Shown: one piece after another, positions 28,798-37,321 of the stretch
Layout of the letters: the number at the start of each line of letters is the position of its first letter
How positions within the stretch are numbered: position 1 is the stretch's first letter
Source of the DNA: Zhouia spongiae
GTDB lineage: Bacteria; Bacteroidota; Bacteroidia; Flavobacteriales; Flavobacteriaceae
Direction of reading: 5' to 3'
DNA: 64,000 bases
NCBI RefSeq assembly: GCF_022760175.1
Contig: NZ_CP094326.1
Location: forward strand, 124,001-188,000
The notes under the pieces: model-generated
What the model saw: the letters and a program-made list of their open reading frames with translations, nothing else
Databases searched by the model: none
What the model was told of the DNA's origin: nothing
Made by a program: the position numbers and the translations under genes

Positions 28798-29764
28798 TGA
28801 TTGCCACACCATAGGTGGGTTTTATGGAGTTAAAGGCAAGAAGTTACAACGACACTATCGAGATTATCTAAGTGATTTTAAAGAGTGGAAAGATAAGCCC
28901 CACGCTAAAGACTGGTTAATCTTTCCTGAGAATATGGGTAAGTATTTATCTATTGATGAGACTGCTCTATCCAAAGGAGAACTCTACACTATTATTACTA
29001 ATAAAAAAGCTAAAGGTAAGAAAGGTGCTATTGTAGCTATACTTACGGGAACCAAAGCTGAACCTATTATAGAACAACTGCTTAAAATCCCGAAGACACT
29101 TAGAGATAAGGTAAAAGAGATTACTTTGGATATGGCACATTCAATGAAAATGATTGTCAAAAAATGCTTCCCTAAAGCCATACAGGTAACAGATCGATTT
29201 CATGTACAAAAACTAGCCCTAGAAGCACTACAAGATATTAGAATCAAACATCGATGGGAAGCTATTGACCTAGAAAATGAACAAATTAAACAAAGTAAGA
29301 GTACACAAAAAGTGTTCATTCCAAAAACCTTTCCTAATGGGGATACCAGAAAACAACTCTTGGCTAGAAGTAGGTATCTACTCTATAAAGCACCCAACAA
29401 TTGGACACAAAATCAACACATACGATCCAAAATCCTCTTTGAACAATACCCCGACATCAAAAAAGCATATGATTTAGTACAAGGATTAAGAAACATATTC
29501 AATACAGCTACCTCTATACAAACTGCTTACACCAAGTTAGCACACTGGTATAAGGATGTAGAACAAACAGGGTTTAAAGCTTTCAACACCATAGCTAATA
29601 CGATAACTATGAACTATAAATCGATCTTGAATTATTTTATAAACAGGAGCACCAATGCTTCGGCTGAAGCTTTCAATGCTAAAATAAAAGCGTTCAGAGC
29701 ACAGTTTAGAGGAGTGAAAAATGTAGAATTCTTCCTTTATAGATTAACTACAATTTTTGCATAA
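28778..29764 (+). CDS. Transposase catalytic reading frame (ORF B), DDE
   Basis: 328 residues in the +1 frame relative to ORF A; that frame first opens at 28772 and its first ATG is not until 28934. DDE residues are apparent: Asp in YLSIDETALSKGELYT, Asp in EITLDMAHSMK or VTDRFHVQK, and Glu in NASAEAFNAKIKAFRAQFRG, the last being the ISL3-type signature. The frame is intact to its stop 22 bases before the right end. With no proper start codon, it is likely made by frameshifting or re-initiation, as an A-B fusion or as a separate protein from TTG. Confidence 0.85.
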   Translation: MVSTKTNDCHTIGGFYGVKGKKLQRHYRDYLSDFKEWKDKPHAKDWLIFPENMGKYLSIDETALSKGELYTIITNKKAKGKKGAIVAILTGTKAEPIIEQLLKIPKTLRDKVKEITLDMAHSMKMIVKKCFPKAIQVTDRFHVQKLALEALQDIRIKHRWEAIDLENEQIKQSKSTQKVFIPKTFPNGDTRKQLLARSRYLLYKAPNNWTQNQHIRSKILFEQYPDIKKAYDLVQGLRNIFNTATSIQTAYTKLAHWYKDVEQTGFKAFNTIANTITMNYKSILNYFINRSTNASAEAFNAKIKAFRAQFRGVKNVEFFLYRLTTIFA

Positions 29765-29786
29765 ACACAACAATTGGGTATGATCC

Positions 29787-29794
29787 ATTGTAAC
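29787..29794. repeat. Right copy of 8-bp target-site duplication
   Basis: ATTGTAAC immediately follows the right terminal repeat (TGATCC on the plus strand) and equals the left flank at 28362-28369. Confidence 0.92.
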
Positions 29795-29821
29795 CAAGGG
29801 TTTCATCTGACAAATTGTTAA

Positions 29822-29856
29822 TTAAAAAACTCCGGTCCCTGTTAGAAACCGGAGTT
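29822..29856 (-). terminator. Intrinsic terminator downstream of ftsY
   Basis: AACTCCGGT (29828-29836) pairs with ACCGGAGTT (29848-29856); on the minus strand the stem is followed by a T-run. It lies about 140 bases behind the ftsY stop; the interval holds a second short CCCGG/CCGGG palindromic patch near 29968-29987. Confidence 0.82.
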
Positions 29857-29993
29857 ACATATGTTAATATTATCACTTAAACTGTTGCTTTACTCACCGG
29901 ATAAGACACAAATACCCAGCTAACCAACTCACAAAAGCACCTCCGAAAGAATCTTCGTCTTCTCCTGCCCGGCTGTTATCCCGACCCGGGTGT

Positions 29994-30947
29994 TTATTTA
30001 AAAAAAGAATCTACAAATTCATACTTATTGAACACCTGAAGATCTTCTATACCTTCCCCGACCCCAATGTATTTGACAGGAATCTGAAATTGATCGGAAA
30101 TACCTATAACCACACCACCTTTGGCTGTACCATCCAGCTTAGTAACAGCGAGCGAAGTAACTTCCGTCGCTTTTGTAAACTGCCTGGCCTGCTCAAAAGC
30201 ATTTTGACCGGTAGATCCATCCAGCACCAACAATACATCATGGGGCGCATCTCCCACGACCTTTTGCATTACCCGCTTCACTTTAGAGAGCTCATTCATC
30301 AGGTTCACTTTATTATGCAGGCGCCCTGCCGTATCGATAATAACAACATCAGCATTTTGTGCAATGGCAGATTTCAGGGTATCGAAAGCAACAGAAGCAG
30401 GGTCGCTTCCCATTTCTTGTTTTACGATCGGCACATTTACCCGTTCGGCCCAAACCTGTAACTGGTCTATAGCCGCAGCCCTGAACGTATCTGCTGCGCC
30501 CAGAACCACTTTCTTTCCTTGCTTTTTGAACTGATAGGCCAACTTACCGATAGTGGTCGTTTTCCCGACTCCATTAACCCCGACAACCATCATCACGTAC
30601 GGTTTTTTATCTTCTGGGACAGCAAACTCGGTTGCTACCCCCTTATTGGTTTCCGAAAGCAAACCTGCTATCTCTTCTCTTAATATCTTGTTCAACTCAT
30701 CGGTTCCAAGGTATTTATCACGGGCAACACGTTCTTCTATTCTTTCGATAACCTTCAGGGTAGTATCCACACCTACATCACTGGTTACCAGAACCTCTTC
30801 CAGGTTATCCAGAACCTCATCATCAACCTTGGACTTTCCTGCAACTGCCTTACTTAATTTGGAAAAGAAACTGGATTTGGATTTCTCCAAACCTTTATCT
30901 AAGGTCTCTTTTTTATCCGAAGAGAAAATTTTCTTAAATAAGCTCAT
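29994..30947 (-). CDS. ftsY: Signal recognition particle receptor
   Basis: 317 residues, an SRP GTPase that receives SRP-ribosome complexes at the membrane. The N-terminal NG helix bundle is preceded by only a short charged region, as usual in Bacteroidetes. GTPase motifs: G1 GVNGVGKTTTIGKLA, DTFRAAAIDQL, G3 DTAGRLHNK, G4 TKLDGTAKGG, and GVGEGIEDLQVF at the end. It follows the DUF4295 gene of the ribosomal cluster but that cluster has its own terminator. Confidence 0.96.
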   Translation of the reverse strand: MSLFKKIFSSDKKETLDKGLEKSKSSFFSKLSKAVAGKSKVDDEVLDNLEEVLVTSDVGVDTTLKVIERIEERVARDKYLGTDELNKILREEIAGLLSETNKGVATEFAVPEDKKPYVMMVVGVNGVGKTTTIGKLAYQFKKQGKKVVLGAADTFRAAAIDQLQVWAERVNVPIVKQEMGSDPASVAFDTLKSAIAQNADVVIIDTAGRLHNKVNLMNELSKVKRVMQKVVGDAPHDVLLVLDGSTGQNAFEQARQFTKATEVTSLAVTKLDGTAKGGVVIGISDQFQIPVKYIGVGEGIEDLQVFNKYEFVDSFFK

Positions 30948-31044
30948 TATAAAAAATTATTTTTAAACCCATCCTTTACCTGCTTATTTTGGTTTTTACA
31001 TACATAAAATAACCGGTATCTAAGGATCAATATTCAAATATAAA

Positions 31045-31080
31045 AAAAGAAAAAGCTACTTCCCTCAGAAAGTAGCTTTC
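31045..31080 (-). terminator. Intrinsic terminator of rpmB-rpmG-DUF4295
   Basis: AAAGCTACTT (31052-31061) pairs with AAGTAGCTTT (31070-31079) and the minus-strand transcript continues into a T-rich tract. It separates the ribosomal cluster from ftsY. Confidence 0.85.
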
Positions 31081-31102
31081 AAATATAAAAAATATTGTGA
31101 AC

Positions 31103-31255
31103 TTATTTTTTGTTTAACCAGTCGTTAACTTCTTCCGGAGCCATAACAGACTCAACAAAAGTGTAGGCACCAGTTTTAGGAGACTTAACCATCTTAATGG
31201 CTTTCGTCAACCTTTTTGATTTAGTTTGTAACGTTGCTACTGTTTTCTTTGCCAT
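31103..31255 (-). CDS. DUF4295 small basic protein
   Basis: 50 residues translated here directly: starts MAKKTVATLQTKSKRLTKAI and ends NDWLNKK. It is Lys-rich and lies 12 bases after the rpmG stop. A DUF4295 gene behind rpmB and rpmG is a conserved arrangement of Bacteroidetes. Size, charge and context suggest a ribosome-associated protein; that role is inference. Confidence 0.9.
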   Translation of the reverse strand: MAKKTVATLQTKSKRLTKAIKMVKSPKTGAYTFVESVMAPEEVNDWLNKK

Positions 31256-31267
31256 GACTCAAATATA

Positions 31268-31450
31268 TTATTTAATTTCTTTGTGAACTGTCATTCTCTT
31301 CAGGATAGGGTTGAACTTTTTAAGTTCTAATCTATCAGGAGTATTCTTTTTATTTTTGGTAGTAATATAACGAGATGTACCCGGCTTACCAGACTCCTTA
31401 TGCTCTGTACACTCTAAAATAACCTGAACTCTATTACCTTTCTTTGCCAT
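31268..31450 (-). CDS. rpmG: Ribosomal protein bL33
   Basis: 60 residues, with [25 protein letters not shown] and the C-terminal [17 protein letters not shown] typical of bL33. It keeps only one Cys (LECTEH), so this is the zinc-free type. It is 20 bases behind rpmB. Confidence 0.97.
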   Translation of the reverse strand: MAKKGNRVQVILECTEHKESGKPGTSRYITTKNKKNTPDRLELKKFNPILKRMTVHKEIK

Positions 31451-31470
31451 CTTAATATCTTTTTAGAGGA

Positions 31471-31707
31471 TTACTTAATAAACCCTTTTGCTCTAGCTTC
31501 TTTTAAAACCGCTGATATTCCTTTTTTATTGATTGTCTTAAGAGCAGATGTAGACACCTTTAAAGTAATCCACCTGTCCTCTTCAGGAATATAAAAACGC
31601 TTCTTTGTTAGGTTAGCGTTAAATCTACGCTTGGTTTTGTTCATCGCGTGAGAAACATTATTTCCCACCATTGCTTTCTTACCAGTAAGTTCACAAACTC
31701 TTGACAT
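31471..31707 (-). CDS. rpmB: Ribosomal protein bL28
   Basis: 78 residues: [33 protein letters not shown] is the standard bL28 N-terminus, and the basic middle with [20 protein letters not shown] completes it. It leads the rpmB-rpmG-DUF4295 unit. Confidence 0.98.
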   Translation of the reverse strand: MSRVCELTGKKAMVGNNVSHAMNKTKRRFNANLTKKRFYIPEEDRWITLKVSTSALKTINKKGISAVLKEARAKGFIK

Positions 31708-31783
31708 TTCTTCTAACTTTAATGTTATTTCAAAACAGGGTGCAAATTAACGAATTTTTCACCTACTGTACAAGTGCCTGACA

Positions 31784-33031
31784 TTAATTTTTTAAAATTT
31801 CTTTCTGAATCAGTTCGAAAGCCTTATTCACAGCTTTGTTTACCACCTTTTCCCGATGATTTCCAAAATTATACATCTTGCTAAAAACGGTATTCGGAGT
31901 AGCAATAGCTATAAAAACGGTACCGACATCTGCATCAGAGTCTCCTTTGGTTGGCCCTGCATTTCCTGTAGTTGCTATAGCATAATCTGATTTATACAAC
32001 TTTTTCACCCCTGATGCCATGGCCTCAGCCACCTCTCGGCTCACAACAGAATATTTATCTATAATAGGCTGCGGCACGCCAAGAACATCTGTTTTTGTAT
32101 CGGTAGCATACGTAACCACCCCCCCTCTGAAATATTTAGAGGCTCCGGGAAGGTCCGTAATAGCCTGTGCGATTTTACCTCCGGTACAACTCTCTGCCAG
32201 GCTAAGTGTTTTATTCTTTTCTGTAAATAAATCGGCTACCAACAATTCAATGGAATCTTCTTCTTCGTATCCATAAATTACATCCCCGATCAAATGATGT
32301 AAGGCTTCCACCTGTTGTTGTACTTCCAGCTCAATCGCATCCTTTCTCTCTCCCCTGGCAGTTAAACGCAGCCTTACTTTGCCCAGGTTCGGCAGGTATG
32401 CCAGTTTAATAAACTTTGGAAGGTGATCTTCCCAGTCGGCAATCCTGTCAGCCAAAGCACTCTCCCCGACACCATAAGTTAATATGGTTTTATGCAATAT
32501 ATATGGCGTATTAAACTTTTGCTGAATTCTAGGAACCACCTCATTCGTAATCAGGGCTTTCATCTCAAAGGGCACACCCGGTAAAGAGATAAAAACCTTT
32601 CCCTTTTTCTCAAACCACATTCCGGGGGCAGTTCCATATTTGTTATGCAGCACTTTTGACGACGAAGGTACCAATGCCTGCCTTTTATTGACATCTAACA
32701 AGGGTACTGAAAGGTATTTACTGAAAAGGGCCTCTATATGTGACAAGACTTCAGTATCTTCAATCAGTTCATCATCAAAGTATTCACACAAAACATGTTT
32801 GGTGATATCGTCTTTTGTAGGACCTAAACCACCTGTGAGAATAACGATATCCACTCTCGCTTCAGCCTCCTTCAGCGCATTCAATATGTGGCAACGCTCA
32901 TCCTGAACAGAAGTCATTTGATATACCTGAACCCCGACCTTATTGAGTGCTTTGGCTATATATGAAGAATTTGTATCGACAACCTGGCCGATAAGGATTT
33001 CATCGCCAATTGTAATTACCTCGGCATACAT
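31784..33031 (-). CDS. cinA: CinA-family nicotinamide-nucleotide amidase
   Basis: 415 residues with two domains: an N-terminal MoaB/MogA-like COG1058 domain (AEVITIGDEILIGQVVDTNSS, ILTGGLGPTKDDITK) and a C-terminal amidase domain (LSLAESCTGGKIAQAIT with the active Ser, GNAGPTKGDSDADVGT). The family recycles deamidated NMN in pyridine-nucleotide salvage, and hydrolyses ADP-ribose in some members. Its start codon overlaps the stop of the upstream Hpt gene in a TAATG junction. Confidence 0.94.
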   Translation of the reverse strand: MYAEVITIGDEILIGQVVDTNSSYIAKALNKVGVQVYQMTSVQDERCHILNALKEAEARVDIVILTGGLGPTKDDITKHVLCEYFDDELIEDTEVLSHIEALFSKYLSVPLLDVNKRQALVPSSSKVLHNKYGTAPGMWFEKKGKVFISLPGVPFEMKALITNEVVPRIQQKFNTPYILHKTILTYGVGESALADRIADWEDHLPKFIKLAYLPNLGKVRLRLTARGERKDAIELEVQQQVEALHHLIGDVIYGYEEEDSIELLVADLFTEKNKTLSLAESCTGGKIAQAITDLPGASKYFRGGVVTYATDTKTDVLGVPQPIIDKYSVVSREVAEAMASGVKKLYKSDYAIATTGNAGPTKGDSDADVGTVFIAIATPNTVFSKMYNFGNHREKVVNKAVNKAFELIQKEILKN

Positions 33032-33372
33032 TAAAGATTGAAATCTTTTTTAAGCTCTATAATAGCTTCATCTACATAATTTGCAGCATCCGGCATCAGC
33101 GATTTTATCAGATTGATATCCCGTCCTCCTTTTGCTTCATTCTCAATAGTGAGGATGCTATTTTTAGCAAACTCCATCCCCAGCAAGTCTAAATTCGGTT
33201 TAAGCTTGTGGGCATATTGATAGATACTCTCAAAATCCCCTTGTCCGATAGCCAGTTTAAGTTCATTTAAATCCTGCGGGACCTCTTCAAGAAAAGCCAC
33301 AACGATGGTTTCTATGAATTCCTGATCACCTGCTGCCAGTTCGTTTAGTTTATTTAGTTGGTATTTCATCAT
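33031..33372 (-). CDS. Stand-alone histidine phosphotransfer (Hpt) domain protein
   Basis: 113 residues. The phosphoacceptor is His55 in QYAHKLKPNLDLLGM, set in a helical bundle of the usual Hpt length. No receiver or kinase gene adjoins it; it is inserted between a FAH-family hydrolase (stop-start overlap ATGATGA) and cinA (TAATG overlap), so it is translationally coupled to metabolic genes. Partners are presumably hybrid kinases elsewhere. Either of two adjacent ATGs could be the start. Confidence 0.85.
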   Translation of the reverse strand: MMKYQLNKLNELAAGDQEFIETIVVAFLEEVPQDLNELKLAIGQGDFESIYQYAHKLKPNLDLLGMEFAKNSILTIENEAKGGRDINLIKSLMPDAANYVDEAIIELKKDFNL

Positions 33373-33980
33373 TTTACATTTAATGTAAACATTTTTTTAT
33401 TTTCCAGATATCCCTCCAGACAATCACCTCTATCCACCTTCCCCACACCGGCCGGTGTTCCGGTAAAAATAACATCGCCGGTTTTTAACGTAAAGAATTG
33501 AGAGATATAAGAAATAAGTTCATCTGTTTTCCAAAGCATATATTCCGTATTTCCGCACTGAACCACCTCTTCATTCTTATGGAGCTTAAAATTTATTTTG
33601 TCCATACTTCCAAATTCACTTTTATCAATCCATTCACCTATTACAGCCGATCCGTCAAAAGCCTTTGCTTTTTCCCAGGGCAATCCTTTCGCTTTAAGCT
33701 CTGCCTGAACATCTCTGGCTGTAAAATCCACCCCCAGACTGACCTGATCATAATATTTATGGGCAAATTTTGTTTCGATATGTTTCCCAAGCCTGTTGAT
33801 CTTAACAATAAGCTCTGCTTCATGATGAATTTCATTTGAAAACCCAGGAATATAAAACCCTTGTTCTTTATTTATCAAAGACGTGTCAGGTTTTAAAAAA
33901 AGAACCGGACTTTCAGGCTTTTCATTATCAAGTTCTTCAATATGTTCTGTATAATTCCGTCCAACACAGATGATCTTCAT
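33369..33980 (-). CDS. Fumarylacetoacetate hydrolase-family protein
   Basis: 203 residues. Short FAH-fold enzyme with KIICVGRNYTEHIEEL, PVLFLKPDTSLI, the metal ligands in HHEAELIVKI (Glu-x-Glu region) and VSLGVDFTARDVQ, and TGDVIFTGTPAGVGKV. Members act as acylpyruvate hydrolases or oxaloacetate decarboxylases/tautomerases; which applies is not readable here. First gene of the FAH-Hpt-cinA unit. Confidence 0.9.
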   Translation of the reverse strand: MKIICVGRNYTEHIEELDNEKPESPVLFLKPDTSLINKEQGFYIPGFSNEIHHEAELIVKINRLGKHIETKFAHKYYDQVSLGVDFTARDVQAELKAKGLPWEKAKAFDGSAVIGEWIDKSEFGSMDKINFKLHKNEEVVQCGNTEYMLWKTDELISYISQFFTLKTGDVIFTGTPAGVGKVDRGDCLEGYLENKKMFTLNVK

Positions 33981-34083
33981 CCCTTTAAAATATTAATTTA
34001 GAAATCTTAAAACCAACCTGATTACATCAGGTCGCTTAAATTAAAAGTGAAAGCTGTCCTAAGCTTACCTTCAGCAAAAGTTA

Positions 34084-34149
34084 CTCGATCATCGAGATTT
34101 AAATGCTCCGACACTTGTCCTTGTGAAATGTTCCTAAAGGAATTTCACA
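34084..34149. repeat. Two palindromes within a structured intergenic element
   Basis: CTCGATCATCGAG (34084-34096) is nearly self-complementary, and TGTGAAATGTTCC (34122-34134) pairs with GGAATTTCACA (34139-34149) around TAAA with a small bulge. Together with the dispersed repeat at 34221-34247 they fill the 286-base gap 33981-34266, which otherwise holds no convincing gene. Confidence 0.55.
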
Positions 34150-34220
34150 GGGCTTGCGTCGAAATGTTTTGCCATGCGCAGGCCGGCTCCATCGCTAAAA
34201 AGGGCTACCAGACCTTTTCT

Positions 34221-34247
34221 TTACGCTTGGCCCTCTCGTGGGCTTGC
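34221..34247 (-). repeat. Dispersed 27-bp repeat, copy 1
   Basis: Read on the minus strand as GCAAGCCCACGAGAGGGCC followed by AAGCGTAA, it equals the sequence at 46848-46874 in 25 of 27 positions. It starts about 20 bases behind the stop codon of the exonuclease gene, in that gene's sense direction. Confidence 0.75.
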
Positions 34248-34266
34248 CCTGCCCCGCGGTAGTCTA

Positions 34267-35043
34267 CTACAGAAGTTTATTATTCAACTTTCTTAATTTT
34301 ATCCCGGTAAGCACCTTTTTGGTATAAAGCGGAAAATCTGCATTCAGTATCCACCCAAAGTAACCCGGCTCCTGCTCCAGAACCTCTTCTACCTTTTTCC
34401 CTTTATGTTTACCAAACGAAAAAACTTCTTCTCCATCCTTATCGAATGTAATGAACCCTGCAAAATCTGCCGTTTGTTTTCTGGTTGTAAAAGCAGACAA
34501 GAACTTAACATCATTCTCCAGTTCATCATATCTTTCCACCTGAGCCTTCAATACCTCGTAGGTTGCCAATGTATCTGCTTCAGCACTGTGCGCACCTTCA
34601 AGGTCTTTATTACAATAGAATTTATAGGCAGCAGTCAGTGTTCTTTGCTCCATTTTATGAAATATGGTCTGAACATCGACAGAAACCCTGTTTTTCATGT
34701 CAAAATCAACATCTGCCCGAAGCATTTCTTCTGCCAGCAAAGGAATATCGAACCTGTTTGAATTATAACCTCCAAGATCGCAGTCTTTTATCATATTATA
34801 AATCTCTTTCGACAATGCTTTGAAAGTAGGCTCATTTGCTACTCTGTCGTCTGTTATCCCATGAATGGCAGACACATTTGCCGGAATAGGCATTTCGGGG
34901 TTTACCAACCAAGTTTTACTTTCTTTGTTCCCGTTGGGATATACCTTTAGGATTGATATTTCAACTATACGATCTTTTGCAACATCCGTTCCCGTTGTTT
35001 CTAGATCAAAAAAACATATTGGTTTGGTGAGGTTTAAATCCAT
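34267..35043 (-). CDS. DnaQ-like 3'-5' exonuclease (DEDDh)
   Basis: 258 residues. The DEDDh motifs are CFFDLETTGTD (Exo I), GGYNSNRFDIPLL (Exo II), and HSAEADTLATYEVL (Exo III with His). A C-terminal 80-residue extension ends in GKHKGKKVEEV, a segment found in Bacteroidetes exonuclease homologues of DNA polymerase III epsilon. It may act in repair or RNA/DNA end trimming. The gene ends in two tandem TAG codons and is followed by the dispersed repeat. Confidence 0.9.
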   Translation of the reverse strand: MDLNLTKPICFFDLETTGTDVAKDRIVEISILKVYPNGNKESKTWLVNPEMPIPANVSAIHGITDDRVANEPTFKALSKEIYNMIKDCDLGGYNSNRFDIPLLAEEMLRADVDFDMKNRVSVDVQTIFHKMEQRTLTAAYKFYCNKDLEGAHSAEADTLATYEVLKAQVERYDELENDVKFLSAFTTRKQTADFAGFITFDKDGEEVFSFGKHKGKKVEEVLEQEPGYFGWILNADFPLYTKKVLTGIKLRKLNNKLL

Positions 35044-35078
35044 TTAAATTATTTTTTCATTGGTAAAGATACATTATC

Positions 35079-35112
35079 AAAAAAAGAAACCCTGAAAAAT
35101 TCAGGGTTTATT
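35079..35112 (-). terminator. Intrinsic terminator of the E2 gene
   Basis: AAACCCTGAA (35087-35096) pairs with TTCAGGGTTT (35100-35109); on the minus strand a run of Ts follows. It lies 28 bases past the E2 stop and separates it from the exonuclease gene. Confidence 0.88.
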
Positions 35113-35136
35113 CTTAATGAAGTTTTTTATTTTTAA

Positions 35137-36447
35137 TCAGATTTCTCTGTTTGAATCCCAATTTTCAAGGTATTCAGCCACACGCTTGACAAATTGTCCT
35201 CCTAACGCTCCGTTTACCACTCGATGGTCGTAACTATGCGATAAGAACATTTTCTGTCTGATTCCTATAAAATCACCATCCGGTGTCTCTATAACTGCCG
35301 GCACCTTTCTGATAGCTCCAAGGGCTAAAATACCCACTTGGGGCTGGTTTATAATCGGTGTTCCGAACACACTTCCGAAAGTACCCACATTTGTCACTGT
35401 ATAGGTTCCGTCCTGAATTTCGTCCGGTTTCAGCTTATTAAAACGGGCTCTATTTGCCAGGTCGTTAACAGCTTTGGCCATTCCCACCAAATTTAGCTGA
35501 TCGGCATTCTTTATTACAGGAACAATTAAATTTCCATCCGGCAATGCCGCCGCCATTCCCAGGTTAATGTTTTTCTTTTTTATGATCTTGTCTCCATCAA
35601 CAGATATATTGATGAGAGGAAAATCGCGGATAGCTTTAGCAACTGCCTCCATAAAGATCGGAGTAAATGTTAGCTTTTCCCCTTCTTTTTGCTCAAAGGA
35701 CTTCTTTATTTTATTTCTCCAGTTAACAATCTTAGTAACATCTACCTCTATAAAGCTCTGAACATGTGCCGAAGTCTGTTTGCTTTGAGTCATATGATGA
35801 GCGATGAGTTTCCCCATCCTGGTCATTTCTATAATCTCATCCTGACCGTTCACAGAAATTGGCGTCGCTTGCGATTGTGCAGCTGCGACAGCCTTGACTG
35901 CCGGCTTTTTAATTTCAGCATGAACAATCTTACCTGATTTCCTGTCTTCTATATAGGCCAGCATATCATTTTTAGTAACGCGGCCATCCTTGCCTGTACC
36001 TGCTATAGTGTCCAGTTCTTCCACACTGATCTCCTCCTCCCTGGCCATGTTCTTCACCAAAGGGGAATAAAACCTTTCAGAAGAAGTATAATCAGCCTGA
36101 GTAGCGGCGACAGTTTCCTTAACAGATTCAACTGACTTTTCTATTCGTGCTACAGCTTCCTCAACCTCCGCTTCGGCAACTTCCGTTTTGGCAGCCGGGA
36201 CATCTCCTTCTGTTTCAATAATTGCCAACACCTGCCCCACCTGAACCACATCATCAGCTTCAAAGAACCTCTCAACTAAAACACCATCAACCTCACTGGG
36301 AACCTCAGAATCAACTTTGTCGGTTGCTATCTCCAAAACTGCTTCGTCTGCTTCTATAGTATCTCCAACTTCTTTAAGCCAAGAGGTAATTGTTGCTTCA
36401 GCAACACTCTCTCCCATTTTAGGTAATTTCAGTTCAAATTTTGCCAT
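35137..36447 (-). CDS. 2-oxo acid dehydrogenase E2 component (dihydrolipoamide acyltransferase)
   Basis: 436 residues with the standard order: lipoyl domain (residues 1-78) with the lipoylated Lys44 in EIATDKVDSEVP, a linker, an E3/E1-binding domain at about 125-165 (SPLVKNMAREEEISVEELDTIAGTGKDGRVTKNDML), and the catalytic domain with SHSYDHRVVNGALGG near the end. Only one lipoyl domain is present. Its acyl substrate (2-oxoglutarate, pyruvate or branched-chain) cannot be decided; the DKV lipoyl site and single lipoyl domain suit the branched-chain type. E1 and E3 are not adjacent. Confidence 0.93.
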   Translation of the reverse strand: MAKFELKLPKMGESVAEATITSWLKEVGDTIEADEAVLEIATDKVDSEVPSEVDGVLVERFFEADDVVQVGQVLAIIETEGDVPAAKTEVAEAEVEEAVARIEKSVESVKETVAATQADYTSSERFYSPLVKNMAREEEISVEELDTIAGTGKDGRVTKNDMLAYIEDRKSGKIVHAEIKKPAVKAVAAAQSQATPISVNGQDEIIEMTRMGKLIAHHMTQSKQTSAHVQSFIEVDVTKIVNWRNKIKKSFEQKEGEKLTFTPIFMEAVAKAIRDFPLINISVDGDKIIKKKNINLGMAAALPDGNLIVPVIKNADQLNLVGMAKAVNDLANRARFNKLKPDEIQDGTYTVTNVGTFGSVFGTPIINQPQVGILALGAIRKVPAVIETPDGDFIGIRQKMFLSHSYDHRVVNGALGGQFVKRVAEYLENWDSNREI

Positions 36448-36620
36448 ATTATTAATCTAGTAGTAATTTTTGTTAGTTGCGTTGCGAAATTAATCAAAAA
36501 AATAGTGTTTTACTGGTAAATGTGTAAAATATTTACCTGAGCACTTCTCCGCAATATTATTCCTGAGCATAAAATTAAAGCTTTTCACATAAATAGCAGG
36601 GCTGTCGGGAAACGAATCCT

Positions 36621-37238
36621 TTAACTTTTTAACGAATTCTCAAAAGGAATACGGTTCAAGATACTCCTTCCGAGAGTCACCTCATCTGCATATTCCAGCT
36701 CATCACCAACTGCAATACCCCGTGCGATAGTCGATGTTTTAACCCCGTATGGATGAACCTGTTTATAAATATAGAAATTCGTTGTATCTCCTTCCATGGT
36801 AGAGCTTAAAGCAAATATAATTTCTTTAACCACTCCCTTTTCCACCTTCCTGACCAGAGGCTCTATATTCAACTCACCGGGTCCTATACCGTCTAATGGC
36901 GAGATTTTTCCCCCAAGCACATGATAATGCCCGGTGTATTGACCTGTATTTTCAATAGCCATCACATCCCTGATATCTTCCACCACACAAACCAACGACT
37001 CCTCTCGCTTGGGGTTTGCACAAATTTCGCACCACTCGACATCTGAAATATTATAACAGTTCTTACAGTATCTGATCTCGTTTCTTAGGTTCTGTAATGC
37101 AAAAGACAAACGCTCGGTCTGCTCTTTCGGCTGCCTCAAGAGATGAAGGACCAACCGTAATGCTGTTCGTTTTCCTATACCTGGCAACTGAGATATTTCG
37201 TATACAGCATTCTCTAGTAATTTAGACGAAAATTCCAT
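36621..37238 (-). CDS. recR: Recombination mediator RecR
   Basis: 205 residues. Helix-hairpin-helix at the N-terminus ([18 protein letters not shown]), a Cys4 zinc finger ([16 protein letters not shown]), and a Toprim domain ([35 protein letters not shown]). Works with RecO to load RecA on gapped DNA. It is divergent from the symporter gene at 37322. Confidence 0.97.
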   Translation of the reverse strand: MEFSSKLLENAVYEISQLPGIGKRTALRLVLHLLRQPKEQTERLSFALQNLRNEIRYCKNCYNISDVEWCEICANPKREESLVCVVEDIRDVMAIENTGQYTGHYHVLGGKISPLDGIGPGELNIEPLVRKVEKGVVKEIIFALSSTMEGDTTNFYIYKQVHPYGVKTSTIARGIAVGDELEYADEVTLGRSILNRIPFENSLKS

Positions 37239-37321
37239 GCTACGAAATTACGATTTTAGATCCAGCTGGATGAAATTATAATCGAGTTTTGTATTTTGGC
37301 ATGTAAATTTCAAAAACACCT

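Larger units (their letters stand above)
28370..29786 (+). mobile_element. Complete insertion sequence, ISL3-like DDE type (ISAon1-like)
   Basis: 1417 bp bounded by imperfect terminal inverted repeats: the left end GGATCAATCTCAAAAGTTGT and the inverted right end GGATCATACCCAATTGTTGT match at 19 of the first 25 positions. Identical 8-bp flanks (ATTGTAAC) mark both junctions, so the ends are fixed to the base. It carries two overlapping transposase frames. It lies between the second M14 gene and ftsY, in intergenic DNA. The perfect flanks and uninterrupted frames indicate recent insertion. Confidence 0.93.

Noticed and set aside
34047-34262. 71-codon plus-strand open frame
   Set aside because: Overlaps palindromes and the dispersed repeat; the translated sequence looks like a spurious product of repeat DNA and has no supporting ribosome site.
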